A stretch of DNA of 64,000 bases from Rhodobacteraceae bacterium UBA6197 (GTDB taxonomy: Bacteria; Pseudomonadota; Alphaproteobacteria; Rhodobacterales; Rhodobacteraceae). The notes under the pieces were generated by a model. That model saw nothing but the letters and a program-made list of their open reading frames with translations. It did not search any database and had not been told where the DNA came from. Both the position numbers and the translations under genes were made by a program. Location: assembly GCA_002422085.1 (NCBI GenBank), contig DISZ01000001.1, forward strand, positions 158,593 to 222,592, written 5' to 3'. Positions 28,310-38,466 of this stretch are shown here, piece by piece. How positions within the stretch are numbered: the first letter of the stretch is position 1; each line of letters opens with the position of its first letter.

Positions 28310-29446
28310 TCAGTCCTTCTTGGCGGTGTAGGCCGTCGGTATCGGGCGGGTCGACTCGATCGTCAAACCATAGGCTTCAAGCCCGACAATCTTGGGCTTG
28401 CCCGAGTTCGACAGTAGCACAAGTCGCGACAGCCCCAGCGCCGAAAGGATCTGCGCCCCAAGCCCGTATTGGCGCAGCGTTTGCGGGCTGACCTCGCCGG
28501 GTTGGACGATCTTCATCGCCGTATCGCGCAAAAGCACGACGACGCCGCGGCCTTCGTCGGCGATCATTTTCATCGCGCCGGGCAACTGGCCCGCATGATC
28601 GGGGTTCAGGCCCAGAACGTCGTCCAGCGGATCCAACGCATGCATCCGCAACAAGATTGGCTCGGGCGAGGTAATATCGCCCATGGTCAGCACGATATGC
28701 TCGGCCCCCTGAGTTTCGTCGGCAAAGACCCGCATCGCCCAGTGGCCGCCATGAACCGACGTCACCGACCGCTGCGCCACTTCGTTCACGAGGTTGTCGT
28801 AGCGGCGGCGATAGGCGATCAGGTCAGAAATGGTGCCAACCTTCAACCCATGCCTTTGCGCAAAGGCCACAAGGTCAGGCAGGCGCGCCATGGTGCCGTC
28901 TTCATTCATGATCTCGCAGATCACGCCCGCAGGGTTCAGCCCCGCCAACCGGGCCACGTCAACCGCCGCCTCGGTATGGCCTGCACGCACCAACACGCCG
29001 CCGTCGCGCGCCCGCAAGGGAAACACATGGCCGGGGGTGGCGATGTCGGCGGCGCCCTTGGTCTGGTCAATCGCCACGGCGATCGTGCGTGCACGATCAT
29101 GCGCCGAGATGCCGGTAGTGACACCTTCACGCGCCTCGATCGACATCGTGAAGGCGGTTTCGTGACGCGAGGAATTCTTCGGTGACATCAGCGGCAGGCC
29201 CAAGGCATCAATCCGCTCGCCCGGCAGCGCCAGACAGATCAGCCCGCGCCCGTGCATCGCCATGAAGTTGATCGCATCCGGCGTTGCCATCTGCGCCGGG
29301 ATCACCAGATCACCTTCGTTCTCGCGATCCTCATGATCCACCAGAATGAACATTCGGCCGTTGCGCGCGTCTTCGATGATGTCTTCCACCGCCGAAATCG
29401 CATCGCTCCAGTTTTCCTCGACTGGGCCCGGTTTATTAAAGGTCAT
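28310..29446 (-). CDS. ribB: 3,4-dihydroxy-2-butanone-4-phosphate synthase with non-catalytic GTP cyclohydrolase II-like domain
   Basis: 378 aa. The N-terminal RibB half is intact: FILVDHEDRENEGDLVIPAQ, DAINFMAMHGRGLICLAL, TAFTMSIEAREGVTTGISAH DRARTI (split), HVFPLRARDGGVLVRAGHTE and GVICEIMNEDGTMARLPDL. The C-terminal half resembles RibA but lacks the zinc cysteine motif GxCHSxCxTGDxxxSxRCDC: the corresponding stretch is LRMHALDPLDDVLGLNPDHA. It should therefore make dihydroxybutanone phosphate only, and GTP cyclohydrolase II must be elsewhere. The ATG at 29446 has GGAG at good distance and forms an ATGA overlap with ribE; a GTG at 29455 is the less likely alternative. Confidence 0.92.
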   Translation of the reverse strand: MTFNKPGPVEENWSDAISAVEDIIEDARNGRMFILVDHEDRENEGDLVIPAQMATPDAINFMAMHGRGLICLALPGERIDALGLPLMSPKNSSRHETAFTMSIEAREGVTTGISAHDRARTIAVAIDQTKGAADIATPGHVFPLRARDGGVLVRAGHTEAAVDVARLAGLNPAGVICEIMNEDGTMARLPDLVAFAQRHGLKVGTISDLIAYRRRYDNLVNEVAQRSVTSVHGGHWAMRVFADETQGAEHIVLTMGDITSPEPILLRMHALDPLDDVLGLNPDHAGQLPGAMKMIADEGRGVVVLLRDTAMKIVQPGEVSPQTLRQYGLGAQILSALGLSRLVLLSNSGKPKIVGLEAYGLTIESTRPIPTAYTAKKD

Positions 29447-30042
29447 GCTTTCCACTCCGCCAGCCGCGCGACATAGCGCGCGAGCGTATCAATTTCGAGA
29501 TTTACCCGATCGCCCGCCCGGGCCGAATTCCAGGTGGTCACGGATTTCGTATGCGGGATGATATTCACCCCAAAGTCCGTTCCTTTGACTTCGTTCACCG
29601 TCAATGACGTGCCATTCAGCGCGATCGAGCCCTTGCACGCAATATAGCCCGCCAGCGCCCGTGGCGCCCGAAAGGTGAACCGGGTGCTGTCGCCCTCATC
29701 CGCCATCGCCACGATCTCGGCCAACCCATCGACATGGCCGGAAACGATATGGCCACCCAATTCGTCACCCACCTTCAGCGCGCGTTCAAGATTGAGCCGT
29801 TTGCCAATTTTCCAACTACCGATATTGGTGCGCGCCACGGATTCCGCCGAAACCTGCACCTCGAACCAGTCTTGCGGTTCTTGGCCTTTGGCGACCACCG
29901 TCAGGCAGACACCGTCACAGGCGATCGAGGCGCCGATGTCGATGCTGGCCGCGTCATAATGCGTCCCGATCCGCGCACGCAAATCGCCAGCACGGGTCAG
30001 CGCCAGCACCTCGCCCATATCGGTGATGATCCCGGTGAACAT
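29443..30042 (-). CDS. ribE: Riboflavin synthase, alpha subunit
   Basis: 199 aa trimeric enzyme that dismutates two lumazines to riboflavin. Two internal lumazine-binding repeats are visible: MFTGIITDMGEVLAL with IGASIACDGVCLTVV, and GHIVSGHVDGLAEI with GSIALNGTSLTVNEV. First gene of the block; overlaps ribB by 4 bases. In related genomes ribD normally lies just upstream, but here a 16 kb segment intervenes (ribD is at 46116-47222). I see no FMN riboswitch in the 260 bases upstream. Confidence 0.95.
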   Translation of the reverse strand: MFTGIITDMGEVLALTRAGDLRARIGTHYDAASIDIGASIACDGVCLTVVAKGQEPQDWFEVQVSAESVARTNIGSWKIGKRLNLERALKVGDELGGHIVSGHVDGLAEIVAMADEGDSTRFTFRAPRALAGYIACKGSIALNGTSLTVNEVKGTDFGVNIIPHTKSVTTWNSARAGDRVNLEIDTLARYVARLAEWKA

Positions 30043-30305
30043 CCCAAGCCCCCAAGTTGCCTCTGCTCTGCCTAGCCCGCCAAAGGCGGAGTCGCAAGGG
30101 CCGCCAACGGACGCGCAACATTGCGACGGCCGGGCCCAACGTCACCTGCCGCCGTTAACCCTCGGGGCATCATTCTGCCCCATTGTTGACCAACACCTGC
30201 CGCCAGTGGGACTTATGGGGCAACTTTACCCGTGACAGAAGCGGCTTTTGTCGTCACATCGGGCGGCAGGTTAGGCAAGATCGTGAAGTACCCCAGACCA
30301 GGATC

Positions 30306-31595
30306 ATGGAAACGGTGGCAACTGACAGAACCTTTTTGATGCTGCAAGGCCCGCATGGGCCCTTCTTTCATCAGCTCGCCCAGATGCTGCGGCAGGCTGG
30401 CAGCACGGTTTGGCGGGTCAGTTTCAACCGCGGCGATGAATCCTTCTGGTTCCATTCTGCCAGCCTGATCCGCTTTACTGACCGCGCCGAGAATTGGCCC
30501 GACCGGATTGCCACCCTGATCGCCGAAAGGCGGGTGACCGATCTGGTGCTCTACGGCGATACCCGCCCCATTCACGCAGCCGCCATTGCGGCCGCAAATG
30601 CGGCGGGCGTGCGGGTGCATGTCTTTGAAGAAGGCTATTTGCGCCCCTATTGGGTGACGTATGAACGTGGCGGCACAAACGGTCATTCGCGCCTGATGGA
30701 GATGACCGTAACCGGGATGCGCGCCGCGCTGGCCCAATCTCAGATCGAACAACCCCTGGCTCCGGCCCATTGGGGCGACATGCGCCACCACATCTTTTAC
30801 GGCGCGCTCTACCATTTCTTCGTGATGGTCCGAAACGGGGCCTACCGCAGCTTTCGCCCGCATCGTGGGATCAGCGTCTTTGACGAGTTTCGCTTGTACT
30901 TGCGTCGGTTTACGTTGCTGCCGCTTCATATCACCGAACGCCGGTGGGCAACGATGCGGATCCGATATGGCGGATTTCCATTTCATCTGGTGCTGATGCA
31001 GCTTGAACACGACGCAAGCTTTCGGATGCATTCTCCCTTTGCCTCGCAGACCGAGTTTGTCGAGATGTGCATTGAGGGTTTTGCCAAAGGCGCGCCGCGT
31101 CACCACCATCTGGTGTTCAAGGCCCATCCACTGGAAGATGGCCGCGCCCCGCTGCGCCGCGCGATCCAATCCGCCGCACGCTCGCACGGGGTTCTCGATC
31201 GGGTGCATTTCGTGCGGGGCGGCAAACTGGCGGGGCTGCTCGCGCAGGCAAGATCGGCAATTACAGTGAATTCCACCGCCGCACAGCAGGTGCTTTGGCG
31301 CGGGTTGCCGCTTCGGGCATTCGGCCGCGCAGTATTTGACCACCCCGAATTCGTCTCGCACCAACCCCTGCCAGAGTTCTTTGCCGCCCCCAGCCGCCCC
31401 GATAGCCGTGCCTACCGCGATTACCGGCACTATCTGCTGGAAACCAGTCAGGTTCCGGGCGGGTTTTATTCGGCGCGGGGGCGTCGGCAACTGATGCGCC
31501 AGGTCATCGACTTGATGCTGTCCCCCGAAGACCCCTATGACGCGTTGACGGCAGGCAAAGCGGCACCACGGCAACAGTTGCAGGTCGTGAAATAA
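30306..31595 (+). CDS. kpsS: Capsule polysaccharide beta-Kdo transferase, KpsS-like
   Basis: 429 aa. FLMLQGPHGPFFHQLAQMLR at the N-terminus, then DLVLYGDTRPIHAAAI, VHVFEEGYLRPYWVTYERGG and HHLVFKAHPLEDGR, which together define the KpsS (LipB) family. KpsS adds the first Kdo to the phosphatidylglycerol terminus of group 2 type capsules; KpsC then extends the poly-Kdo linker. The ATG at 30306 was preferred because the family match begins there and AGG lies upstream; the frame is open back to 30183. Starts a kpsS, export lipoprotein, kpsC gene run. Confidence 0.92.
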   Translation: METVATDRTFLMLQGPHGPFFHQLAQMLRQAGSTVWRVSFNRGDESFWFHSASLIRFTDRAENWPDRIATLIAERRVTDLVLYGDTRPIHAAAIAAANAAGVRVHVFEEGYLRPYWVTYERGGTNGHSRLMEMTVTGMRAALAQSQIEQPLAPAHWGDMRHHIFYGALYHFFVMVRNGAYRSFRPHRGISVFDEFRLYLRRFTLLPLHITERRWATMRIRYGGFPFHLVLMQLEHDASFRMHSPFASQTEFVEMCIEGFAKGAPRHHHLVFKAHPLEDGRAPLRRAIQSAARSHGVLDRVHFVRGGKLAGLLAQARSAITVNSTAAQQVLWRGLPLRAFGRAVFDHPEFVSHQPLPEFFAAPSRPDSRAYRDYRHYLLETSQVPGGFYSARGRRQLMRQVIDLMLSPEDPYDALTAGKAAPRQQLQVVK

Positions 31596-31676
31596 CCCCG
31601 CTGGATTTTTTCCACGCGTTTCTGTAGGTTTGCAGGCAAAACTTGAGGCAGTTTCCCGGCAAGAGGAGCCCGAGCA

Positions 31677-32810
31677 GTGAAAGTGTGGACATATCGGGGC
31701 GCGCGTGTCGTGGCCCTTATGGTGCTTGTGATCGGCGTTGGCGCATGCAGCCTGCCCCGTTCCGGGCCCAGCAAACGCGAGATTTTTTCAGGGTCGGTGC
31801 TGCAAAAGGGCGACGCTTTCGTCGTCTCGGTCAACGATCATGTAACCCGCACGACAGCGGTTGTGCCCGCGCTCGGGTTTTCGTCATCATTCCAGAACGC
31901 AGGCATTGTGGGGTCTGATGACATTCGCCCCGGTGACACGCTGGGTCTGACGATCTGGGAAAACGTCGATGACGGGTTGCTGGCGGGCAAGGGCGCGAAC
32001 TCGACCCAGCTGTCAGAAGTGCAGGTCGATGGCGCAGGCTTTATCTTCGTGCCCTACGCCGGGCGGATCAAGGCAGCAGGCAATTCGCCCGAAGCCCTGC
32101 GCCGGGTGATCACCTCAAAGCTCGACGCGCAAACGCCGGACCCGCAAGTCTCGGTGCAGCGGTTGGCGGGTGATGGGGCGACCGTGTCGGTGATGGGGTC
32201 GATCGGCGGCCAAGGTGTCTATGCCATCGAACGGCCAACCCGAACGCTGTCAGCGATGTTGGCACGCGCCGGCGGGGTTTCGATCAAACCAGAGATCGCC
32301 ACCGTGACGGTGAAACGGAACGGCCATTCAGGCAAGATCTGGCTGAAGGATCTTTATGAAAACCCGCGAATGGACATTGCTTTGCGTCCGGGCGATGTGA
32401 TTCTGGTCGAAGAAGACACCCGCGCCTTCACTTCGCTCGGCGCGACCGGCGCCCAGGCACGGGTGCCCTTTGACACCCAGTCCCTTAGCGCGATCGAGGC
32501 CATCGCGACGGTGGGCGGGCTTCAAACCAATCTCGCAGACCCGACTGGCGTGTTCATATTTCGCAACGAGCCGGCCGAGATCGCCAACGCGGTGCTGGGG
32601 CGCAACGATCTGCAAGGCGACCAGCGCATGATCTATGTGCTGAACCTGACCGAGCCGAACGGCATGTTCATGGCGCGCGATTTCGTGGTGCGAGACGGCG
32701 ACACCGTCTATGTCACCGAAGCGCCCTATGTGCAGTGGCAAAAGACGCTCTCGGCGCTGACCGGGTCATTGGGCACGGCCAATACGATAAACTCTCTCGC
32801 CGGGAACTGA
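31677..32810 (+). CDS. Outer-membrane polysaccharide export lipoprotein (Wza/KpsD family)
   Basis: 377 aa. Signal peptide with lipobox VGAC-S near residue 24. Poly-export domain IRPGDTLGLTIWENVDDGLL with QVDGAGFIFVPYAGRI, followed by SLBB-type beta-grasp domains (VSVMGSIGGQGVYAIERPTR and AIATVGGLQTNLADPTGVFI). Forms the outer-membrane conduit for capsule and should contact the KpsE-like protein encoded at the left edge of the window. GTG start with AGAGGAG nine bases upstream. Stop overlaps the start of kpsC (TGATG). Confidence 0.92.
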   Translation: MKVWTYRGARVVALMVLVIGVGACSLPRSGPSKREIFSGSVLQKGDAFVVSVNDHVTRTTAVVPALGFSSSFQNAGIVGSDDIRPGDTLGLTIWENVDDGLLAGKGANSTQLSEVQVDGAGFIFVPYAGRIKAAGNSPEALRRVITSKLDAQTPDPQVSVQRLAGDGATVSVMGSIGGQGVYAIERPTRTLSAMLARAGGVSIKPEIATVTVKRNGHSGKIWLKDLYENPRMDIALRPGDVILVEEDTRAFTSLGATGAQARVPFDTQSLSAIEAIATVGGLQTNLADPTGVFIFRNEPAEIANAVLGRNDLQGDQRMIYVLNLTEPNGMFMARDFVVRDGDTVYVTEAPYVQWQKTLSALTGSLGTANTINSLAGN

Positions 32811-34858
32811 TGCGCGCGAAAGACATGGATCAGGTCGCTGGGACAGGCTCCCGGCGACTTTTCTTTTACAACGCCGGGTTCTTGCGGCAATCGAGGCTGC
32901 GCCGGATTCTGACCTTGGCGGGGTATCAGTTGCGGCTGGGTCTGCCCGGACCCGAGGACCAGGTGGTGGTCTGGGGCCGCAGCCCCTATGCCGCGCGGGG
33001 CGAAGCGATCGCTGCAAGGCGGGGCACCGGGCTGGTGCGGCTAGAGGACGCGTTCTTGCGCTCGCTCCGGCCCGGACGGTTGAAAGAGCCGCCGATGGGC
33101 CTGTTGATCGACCCGAACGGCGTTCATTTCGACAGTGCCTCCCCTTCGGGGATCGAACAGCTTCTGGCCAATACGGCGCTGGACGATTCAGCCATTTTAC
33201 AACGCGCACGCGATGGAATGGCGCGACTACAGGCCCTGAACTTGTCGAAATACAATAATTTTGACGAACGGCTGCAACCGCCTCCTCCGGGCTACGTGCT
33301 GGTGATCGACCAGACCGCTGGCGATGCTTCGATCCAGCACGGTGGCGCCACGGCGGCGACATTTCGGGAAATGCTGGCCTATGCCCAGATCGAAAATCCC
33401 GGCGCGCGGATCGTGATCAAATCCCATCCCGAAACCACGTTGGGGCTTCGCGGCGGTCACTATGGCCCCGACCATTGCGATGGGCGAACCTCGCTTTTGA
33501 CAGAGCCGGTCTCGCCCTGGGCGCTGCTGGAAGGGGCGATCGCGGTTTACACAGTCTCGTCGCAGCTGGGCTATGAGGCGATCCTGGCCGGGCACAAGCC
33601 ACGTGTCTTTGGTCAGCCGTTCTATGCGGGCTGGGGTCTAAGCCAAGACGAAAATCCGGTGGCGCGGCGCCGGCGCGTTCTGACACGGGCACAAATATTT
33701 TCTGTGTCTCATATACTTGCACCTGTCTGGTATGATCCATGCCGCGACCGGCTTTGCAGCTTTGAAGAGGCGGTGGACCAGTTCGAGGCCGAGCTGCGCA
33801 GCTATCGGGCAGACCGCGCGGGTCATGTGGCCGTGGGCATGCGGCTTTGGAAACGGAGGCCGCTGCAAAGGGTCTTTGGCCGCGAAGTGCCTCTGATCTT
33901 TGCCCGGGATTCCGCCGCGGCGGTGGCAAATGCGCGCGCGTCCGGTCGCGGTATTCTGGTATGGGCAGGCAAGGAAAGCCCTGATCTGATGGCGCAGGCC
34001 GAAGGGCTGGCAGTGGCGCGCGTCGAGGACGGGTTCTTGCGCTCGCGCGGGCTGGGGGCAAACCTGGTGGCACCGCTTTCGCTGGTCACGGACCGGCGTG
34101 GCATCTACTACGACCCGACGCGGCCCTCGGATCTTGAGGAACTGATCGCCACCCCGCTGTCCGGCGCGCGCAGGCAGCGCATCGAGCGGTTGCTGACGCG
34201 GGTCCGGGCTGCGGGCCTGTCGAAATACAACCTGTGCCACGACACCTTGCCGCCTTTGCCCGAGGGCGTGCGGATTCTGGTGCCAGGTCAGGTAGAAGAC
34301 GATGCGTCGATCAAGCTGGGCACCGATAAGATCAGAACAAACCTTGCACTGTTGAAGCTGGTCAGGGCCAAAAACCCGGACGCAATTGTCATTTTCAAAC
34401 CACACCCGGATGTCGAGTCTGGATTGCGCCCAGGTGCCGTGGCCATTGAAGTGGCTCGGGACCATGCCGATCTGGTGGCGGAAAATGCGAACCCTGCCGC
34501 GCTGATCGAGGCCGTGGACGAGGTTTGGACAATGACCTCTCTGCTGGGCTTCGAGGCGCTTTTGCGCGGCAAGCGGGTGACCTGCCTTGGCACGCCATTT
34601 TATGCCGGCTGGGGGCTGACACAGGACCTGGGGCCAAAACCTGGCCGGCGCGAGGCGCGGGCGGATCTGGCGCAATTGGCCTACGCCGCCCTTATCGCCT
34701 ATCCACGCTATTTTGACCCGATCAGCGGCCGCCCCTGCCCTGCCGAAGTGGTCGTCGAGCGGCTGGCGACGGGGCGCGTGGGGCGCGCCGGGCCGGTCAA
34801 TCGAACCCTTGCCAAGCTGCAAGGTGCCCTTGCCAGCTTTGCCCCGCTTTGGCGCTAA
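32810..34858 (+). CDS. kpsC: Capsule polysaccharide dual beta-Kdo transferase, KpsC-like
   Basis: 682 aa with two homologous glycosyltransferase units, as expected for KpsC, which alternately adds beta-2,4 and beta-2,7 Kdo to build the lipid-linked capsule linker. The duplication is visible in paired motifs: LVRLEDAFLRS / VARVEDGFLRSRG, LSKYNNFDERL / LSKYNLCHDTL, DQTAGDASIQHG / GQVEDDASIKLG, IVIKSHPET / VIFKPHPDV and GQPFYAGWGLSQD / GTPFYAGWGLTQD. The ATG at 32810 overlaps the stop of the export lipoprotein gene; 32825 is an alternative. Its 3' end overlaps convergent norF by 4 bases. Confidence 0.95.
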   Translation: MRAKDMDQVAGTGSRRLFFYNAGFLRQSRLRRILTLAGYQLRLGLPGPEDQVVVWGRSPYAARGEAIAARRGTGLVRLEDAFLRSLRPGRLKEPPMGLLIDPNGVHFDSASPSGIEQLLANTALDDSAILQRARDGMARLQALNLSKYNNFDERLQPPPPGYVLVIDQTAGDASIQHGGATAATFREMLAYAQIENPGARIVIKSHPETTLGLRGGHYGPDHCDGRTSLLTEPVSPWALLEGAIAVYTVSSQLGYEAILAGHKPRVFGQPFYAGWGLSQDENPVARRRRVLTRAQIFSVSHILAPVWYDPCRDRLCSFEEAVDQFEAELRSYRADRAGHVAVGMRLWKRRPLQRVFGREVPLIFARDSAAAVANARASGRGILVWAGKESPDLMAQAEGLAVARVEDGFLRSRGLGANLVAPLSLVTDRRGIYYDPTRPSDLEELIATPLSGARRQRIERLLTRVRAAGLSKYNLCHDTLPPLPEGVRILVPGQVEDDASIKLGTDKIRTNLALLKLVRAKNPDAIVIFKPHPDVESGLRPGAVAIEVARDHADLVAENANPAALIEAVDEVWTMTSLLGFEALLRGKRVTCLGTPFYAGWGLTQDLGPKPGRREARADLAQLAYAALIAYPRYFDPISGRPCPAEVVVERLATGRVGRAGPVNRTLAKLQGALASFAPLWR

Positions 34859-35124
34859 CCCCCGAGATACAATCCCAAAAGCCCAAGCATATAGAACGCC
34901 AGCACCGTCTCGAACCCGCGGCGCCAGAACGGCGCCTGAGCAAGGCCCAGATATTGCTCAAGAATAATCCGGGCCTTGACCCAGCCAATCGTCAGTATCA
35001 GCGCGCCGCCCACGCTGACCATCGCGCCGCTTAGCGCACCATGTGCGACCGCAACCGAGAGGACGGTGGAAAGCGCAGACAGCACAACCAGCCCTATCCA
35101 GGCGCGGATCAGAGGGTCTTTCAT
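34855..35124 (-). CDS. norF: NorF-like nitric oxide reductase accessory membrane protein
   Basis: 89 aa with three membrane helices (WIGLVVLSALSTVLSVAVAH, MVSVGGALILTIGWVKARII and the FETVLAFYMLGLLGLYLGG end). Matches the small cytochrome c oxidase subunit IV-like proteins called NorF in norCBQDEF operons. NorF and NorE help full NO reductase activity in Paracoccus but are not catalytic. Last gene of the operon, two bases behind norE. Confidence 0.82.
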   Translation of the reverse strand: MKDPLIRAWIGLVVLSALSTVLSVAVAHGALSGAMVSVGGALILTIGWVKARIILEQYLGLAQAPFWRRGFETVLAFYMLGLLGLYLGG

Positions 35125-35126
35125 CG

Positions 35127-35702
35127 TTACCTCAGCAGGTAGATGACGGGGAAAAGCAGCACCCAGACCAGATCAACCATATGCCAGAAGGCGACGCCAA
35201 CCTCGACTGTGCGCGGCGCGCAGCGGTATCCGACGATGCCAAGGATCAGGATGCCAAAGACCACATGGGCCGCGTGAAAGCCCGTCAACAAATAGTAGAA
35301 GGTAAAGAACGGGTGCGTCTCAACCCCGATGCCTTGGGCGTATTTCCCGGCATATTCGACGCCTTTGATGATCAGAAACACCACGCCAAGCATCGCGGCA
35401 GCCAGCAACATTGCGCGGGTCCGCCACACCTTGCCCAGATGGGCCGCCCGCGACGCAAGTGCCGCCAGAAAACCCGAGGTGACCAGCACGAAGGTGTTCA
35501 GCCCCGCCCCGGCGCGGAAAAGGTGATCTTGCGCCGCTGAAAAGCCCTCGGGATCGGTGATCCGCACCCCCAGAAAGGCCCCAAGCCCGGCCCCAAAGAC
35601 CAACAACTCAGAGATGATCAGCACCCACATCATCAAATCACCCGGAAGTTCATCCAGAACAGAGGGCGTTTCAGCGGAAGACGATTGCGATTGTTCGGTC
35701 AT
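35127..35702 (-). CDS. norE: NorE, cytochrome c oxidase subunit III-like protein
   Basis: 191 aa membrane protein with about five helices. Motifs: PGDLMMWVLIISELLVFGAG, LNTFVLVTSGFLAALASRAA, FYYLLTGFHAAHVVFGILIL and the C-terminal VGVAFWHMVDLVWVLLFPVI, all typical of the haem-copper subunit III family. It is embedded in norCBQDEF, overlapping norD by 4 bases, which distinguishes it from a true oxidase subunit. Confidence 0.9.
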   Translation of the reverse strand: MTEQSQSSSAETPSVLDELPGDLMMWVLIISELLVFGAGLGAFLGVRITDPEGFSAAQDHLFRAGAGLNTFVLVTSGFLAALASRAAHLGKVWRTRAMLLAAAMLGVVFLIIKGVEYAGKYAQGIGVETHPFFTFYYLLTGFHAAHVVFGILILGIVGYRCAPRTVEVGVAFWHMVDLVWVLLFPVIYLLR

Positions 35703-37650
35703 GCGCCCACCAGTTGACGATAGATTTCAGGCAGCGCGGCTGTCAGGTGGTCGGGATGCGGGATCAGTGCGTAACCGCCCCGCCCAAACATCCGCGGAAA
35801 CCAGGACTTTCCGTGCCGATCGACCGTGATACCAAAGACGGCATGCCCGGCGCGGCGCGCCTCTCGAACCGCCATGCGGCTGTCTTCGATCCCGTGGCGC
35901 CCCTCGTAGTGGTCTAGGTCATTAGGTTTTCCGTCAGTGATGACCAGCAGCAACCTGCGTTTTTTTGTCTGGCGTGCCAGACCGGCGCTGCTATGGCGGA
36001 TCGCGGCACCAAGCCGGGTATAGAAACCGGGCTTGAGCGAGGCGATACGGGCCTCGACCTCGGCGTTCATGGGCGCCCCGAATTCTTTGCAGGCCAACAT
36101 ATAGACCCGGTCACGGCGTAACGAAGAAAAGGCATGAATGGCGAAATCATCGTTGCAGGCGTCAAGGCCCCACGCCAGCGCCGTCAATGCTTCGCGTTCG
36201 ATATCAATGACCTGCCGTCCCGTCACAGCACTTTCTGTCGAACGGGACACGTCCAGCAAAATCGAGACCGCAAGGTCGCGCGTTTGCGGCCGGGTCTGGC
36301 GCCAGATCCGTTCGCCCGCCTGCCCGGTGGCCAAAAGATCGGCCCGCGCCCGCACGGCAGCTTCAATATCCAATTCGTCGCCATCAAGGTGGCCCGAAGT
36401 CATGATCCGACCGGGGCGCAGCGCCTCGAACTGGCGCTTGACAGCGCGGATACGGTGCGCCGAGCGCGGATCAGCGCGAAAATCGGCACCTGCGGTTCCC
36501 GCTTCCTGCGGGCTGGCCAGAACGCGGGTATGATCGGGCATATAGCTGCCGGTGCGCACATCCCATTCGGGGTAGATATGCACCCCCGACAGCGCCTCGC
36601 GATCAACGTCTTCCGGCGCGAGATCGAGGTGCAGCTTCAGCCGCGTGGCGGGCGCTTTCGAGACCTGCCCAAGACCGATTTCGTCCTGGTCGTCGGCGGC
36701 TTTCTTGGCATCGTCATTTTCATCATCTTCAACGCGCCGATTGAGATTGAGGAACTCGGCCCAAGACAGGATTGCCTCGAACTTGTGCAGGATGAAGCTG
36801 TCGGCACGGTTTGCCTGATCGGCATTGCGGCGGCGCGCGCGATGGGTGCGCTCAGAGGCCGAGCTCTCTTCGGGCGTGCCGTCGGTATCGCGGCTTTCGA
36901 CTTCGACCGCGGCCGAGGTCATCAATTCGCGCAGATCAGGCCAGAGCGGCACCGGCCGGAATGGCTGATAGCCGGTTGGCAGGCGTAGGGCGGTGAAATC
37001 GTCGGCATCCACCGCGGCGCGGTAGGTTTCGGCCAGATCCGAAAGCGGTGCCGGGTCGCCCAGATCGTGCCGGATAAGCGCCTCGAGCGCAGCCTCGGCA
37101 TAGGGCAGTTTCGGTTTGGGGCGCTGCGCCAGATAGGCGCCGCAGAGATCCCGGTATAGCGGGCGCAGACCCGGCGCGTTTGCCAGTGTGGCGGCAACCG
37201 TCGCGCGGGCAGTGGCCAAAGCGGCCAGATCGGCACGCAGGAGGTCGGCCCCGCCAACAGTGCCGGTGGCGTGGGCCGCGCTGGCCGTCAGCCACAGATA
37301 AAGCGCGGCGTTGGCCGCGCGTTCGGGATACACCGACAGGCTTTCGGGCAGGCGCAATGCCGCCCCATCAAAACTGGCGCGCGGCGTGTGTTCCTCGGCA
37401 GCGCCAAGGCGGCGCAGAAACGATAGCCGATGACGGCTGATTTCCGGCGCCACCGGTTTGATCTCGACCGCAGATGCGCCGCCGAGGCCTCGGAAAAAGA
37501 CTGCCAACCGTCCGCCGATCTCACAAAGATCGACACGGGCTCCATCGTGCACAAGCGGTGCATCCAGACGGCTGGCAAATGCGTGCCACAGTTTCCCGAC
37601 AGATTCTTCGGGTTCCCATGGCTCGAAATCGATCTTGCCCACGCTCGGCC

Positions 37651-37654
<4 letters not shown>
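35699..37654 (-). CDS. norD: NorD, von Willebrand factor A domain activator of NO reductase
   Basis: 651 aa. The C-terminal VWA domain carries a MIDAS motif (VSILLDVSRSTESAVTG) and later LLLVITDGKPNDLDHYEGRH. The middle has an acidic, low-complexity stretch (DDENDDAKKAADDQDE). With the AAA+ protein NorQ it forms a chaperone/activase pair needed to insert the non-haem iron into NorB, by analogy with CbbQO and the studied NorQD. Overlaps norQ and norE by 4 bases each. Confidence 0.94.

Positions 37655-38462
<808 letters not shown>

Positions 38463-38466
<4 letters not shown>

Noticed and set aside
30043..30305. FMN riboswitch before ribE
   Set aside because: I could not find the conserved FMN aptamer blocks on the ribE strand.
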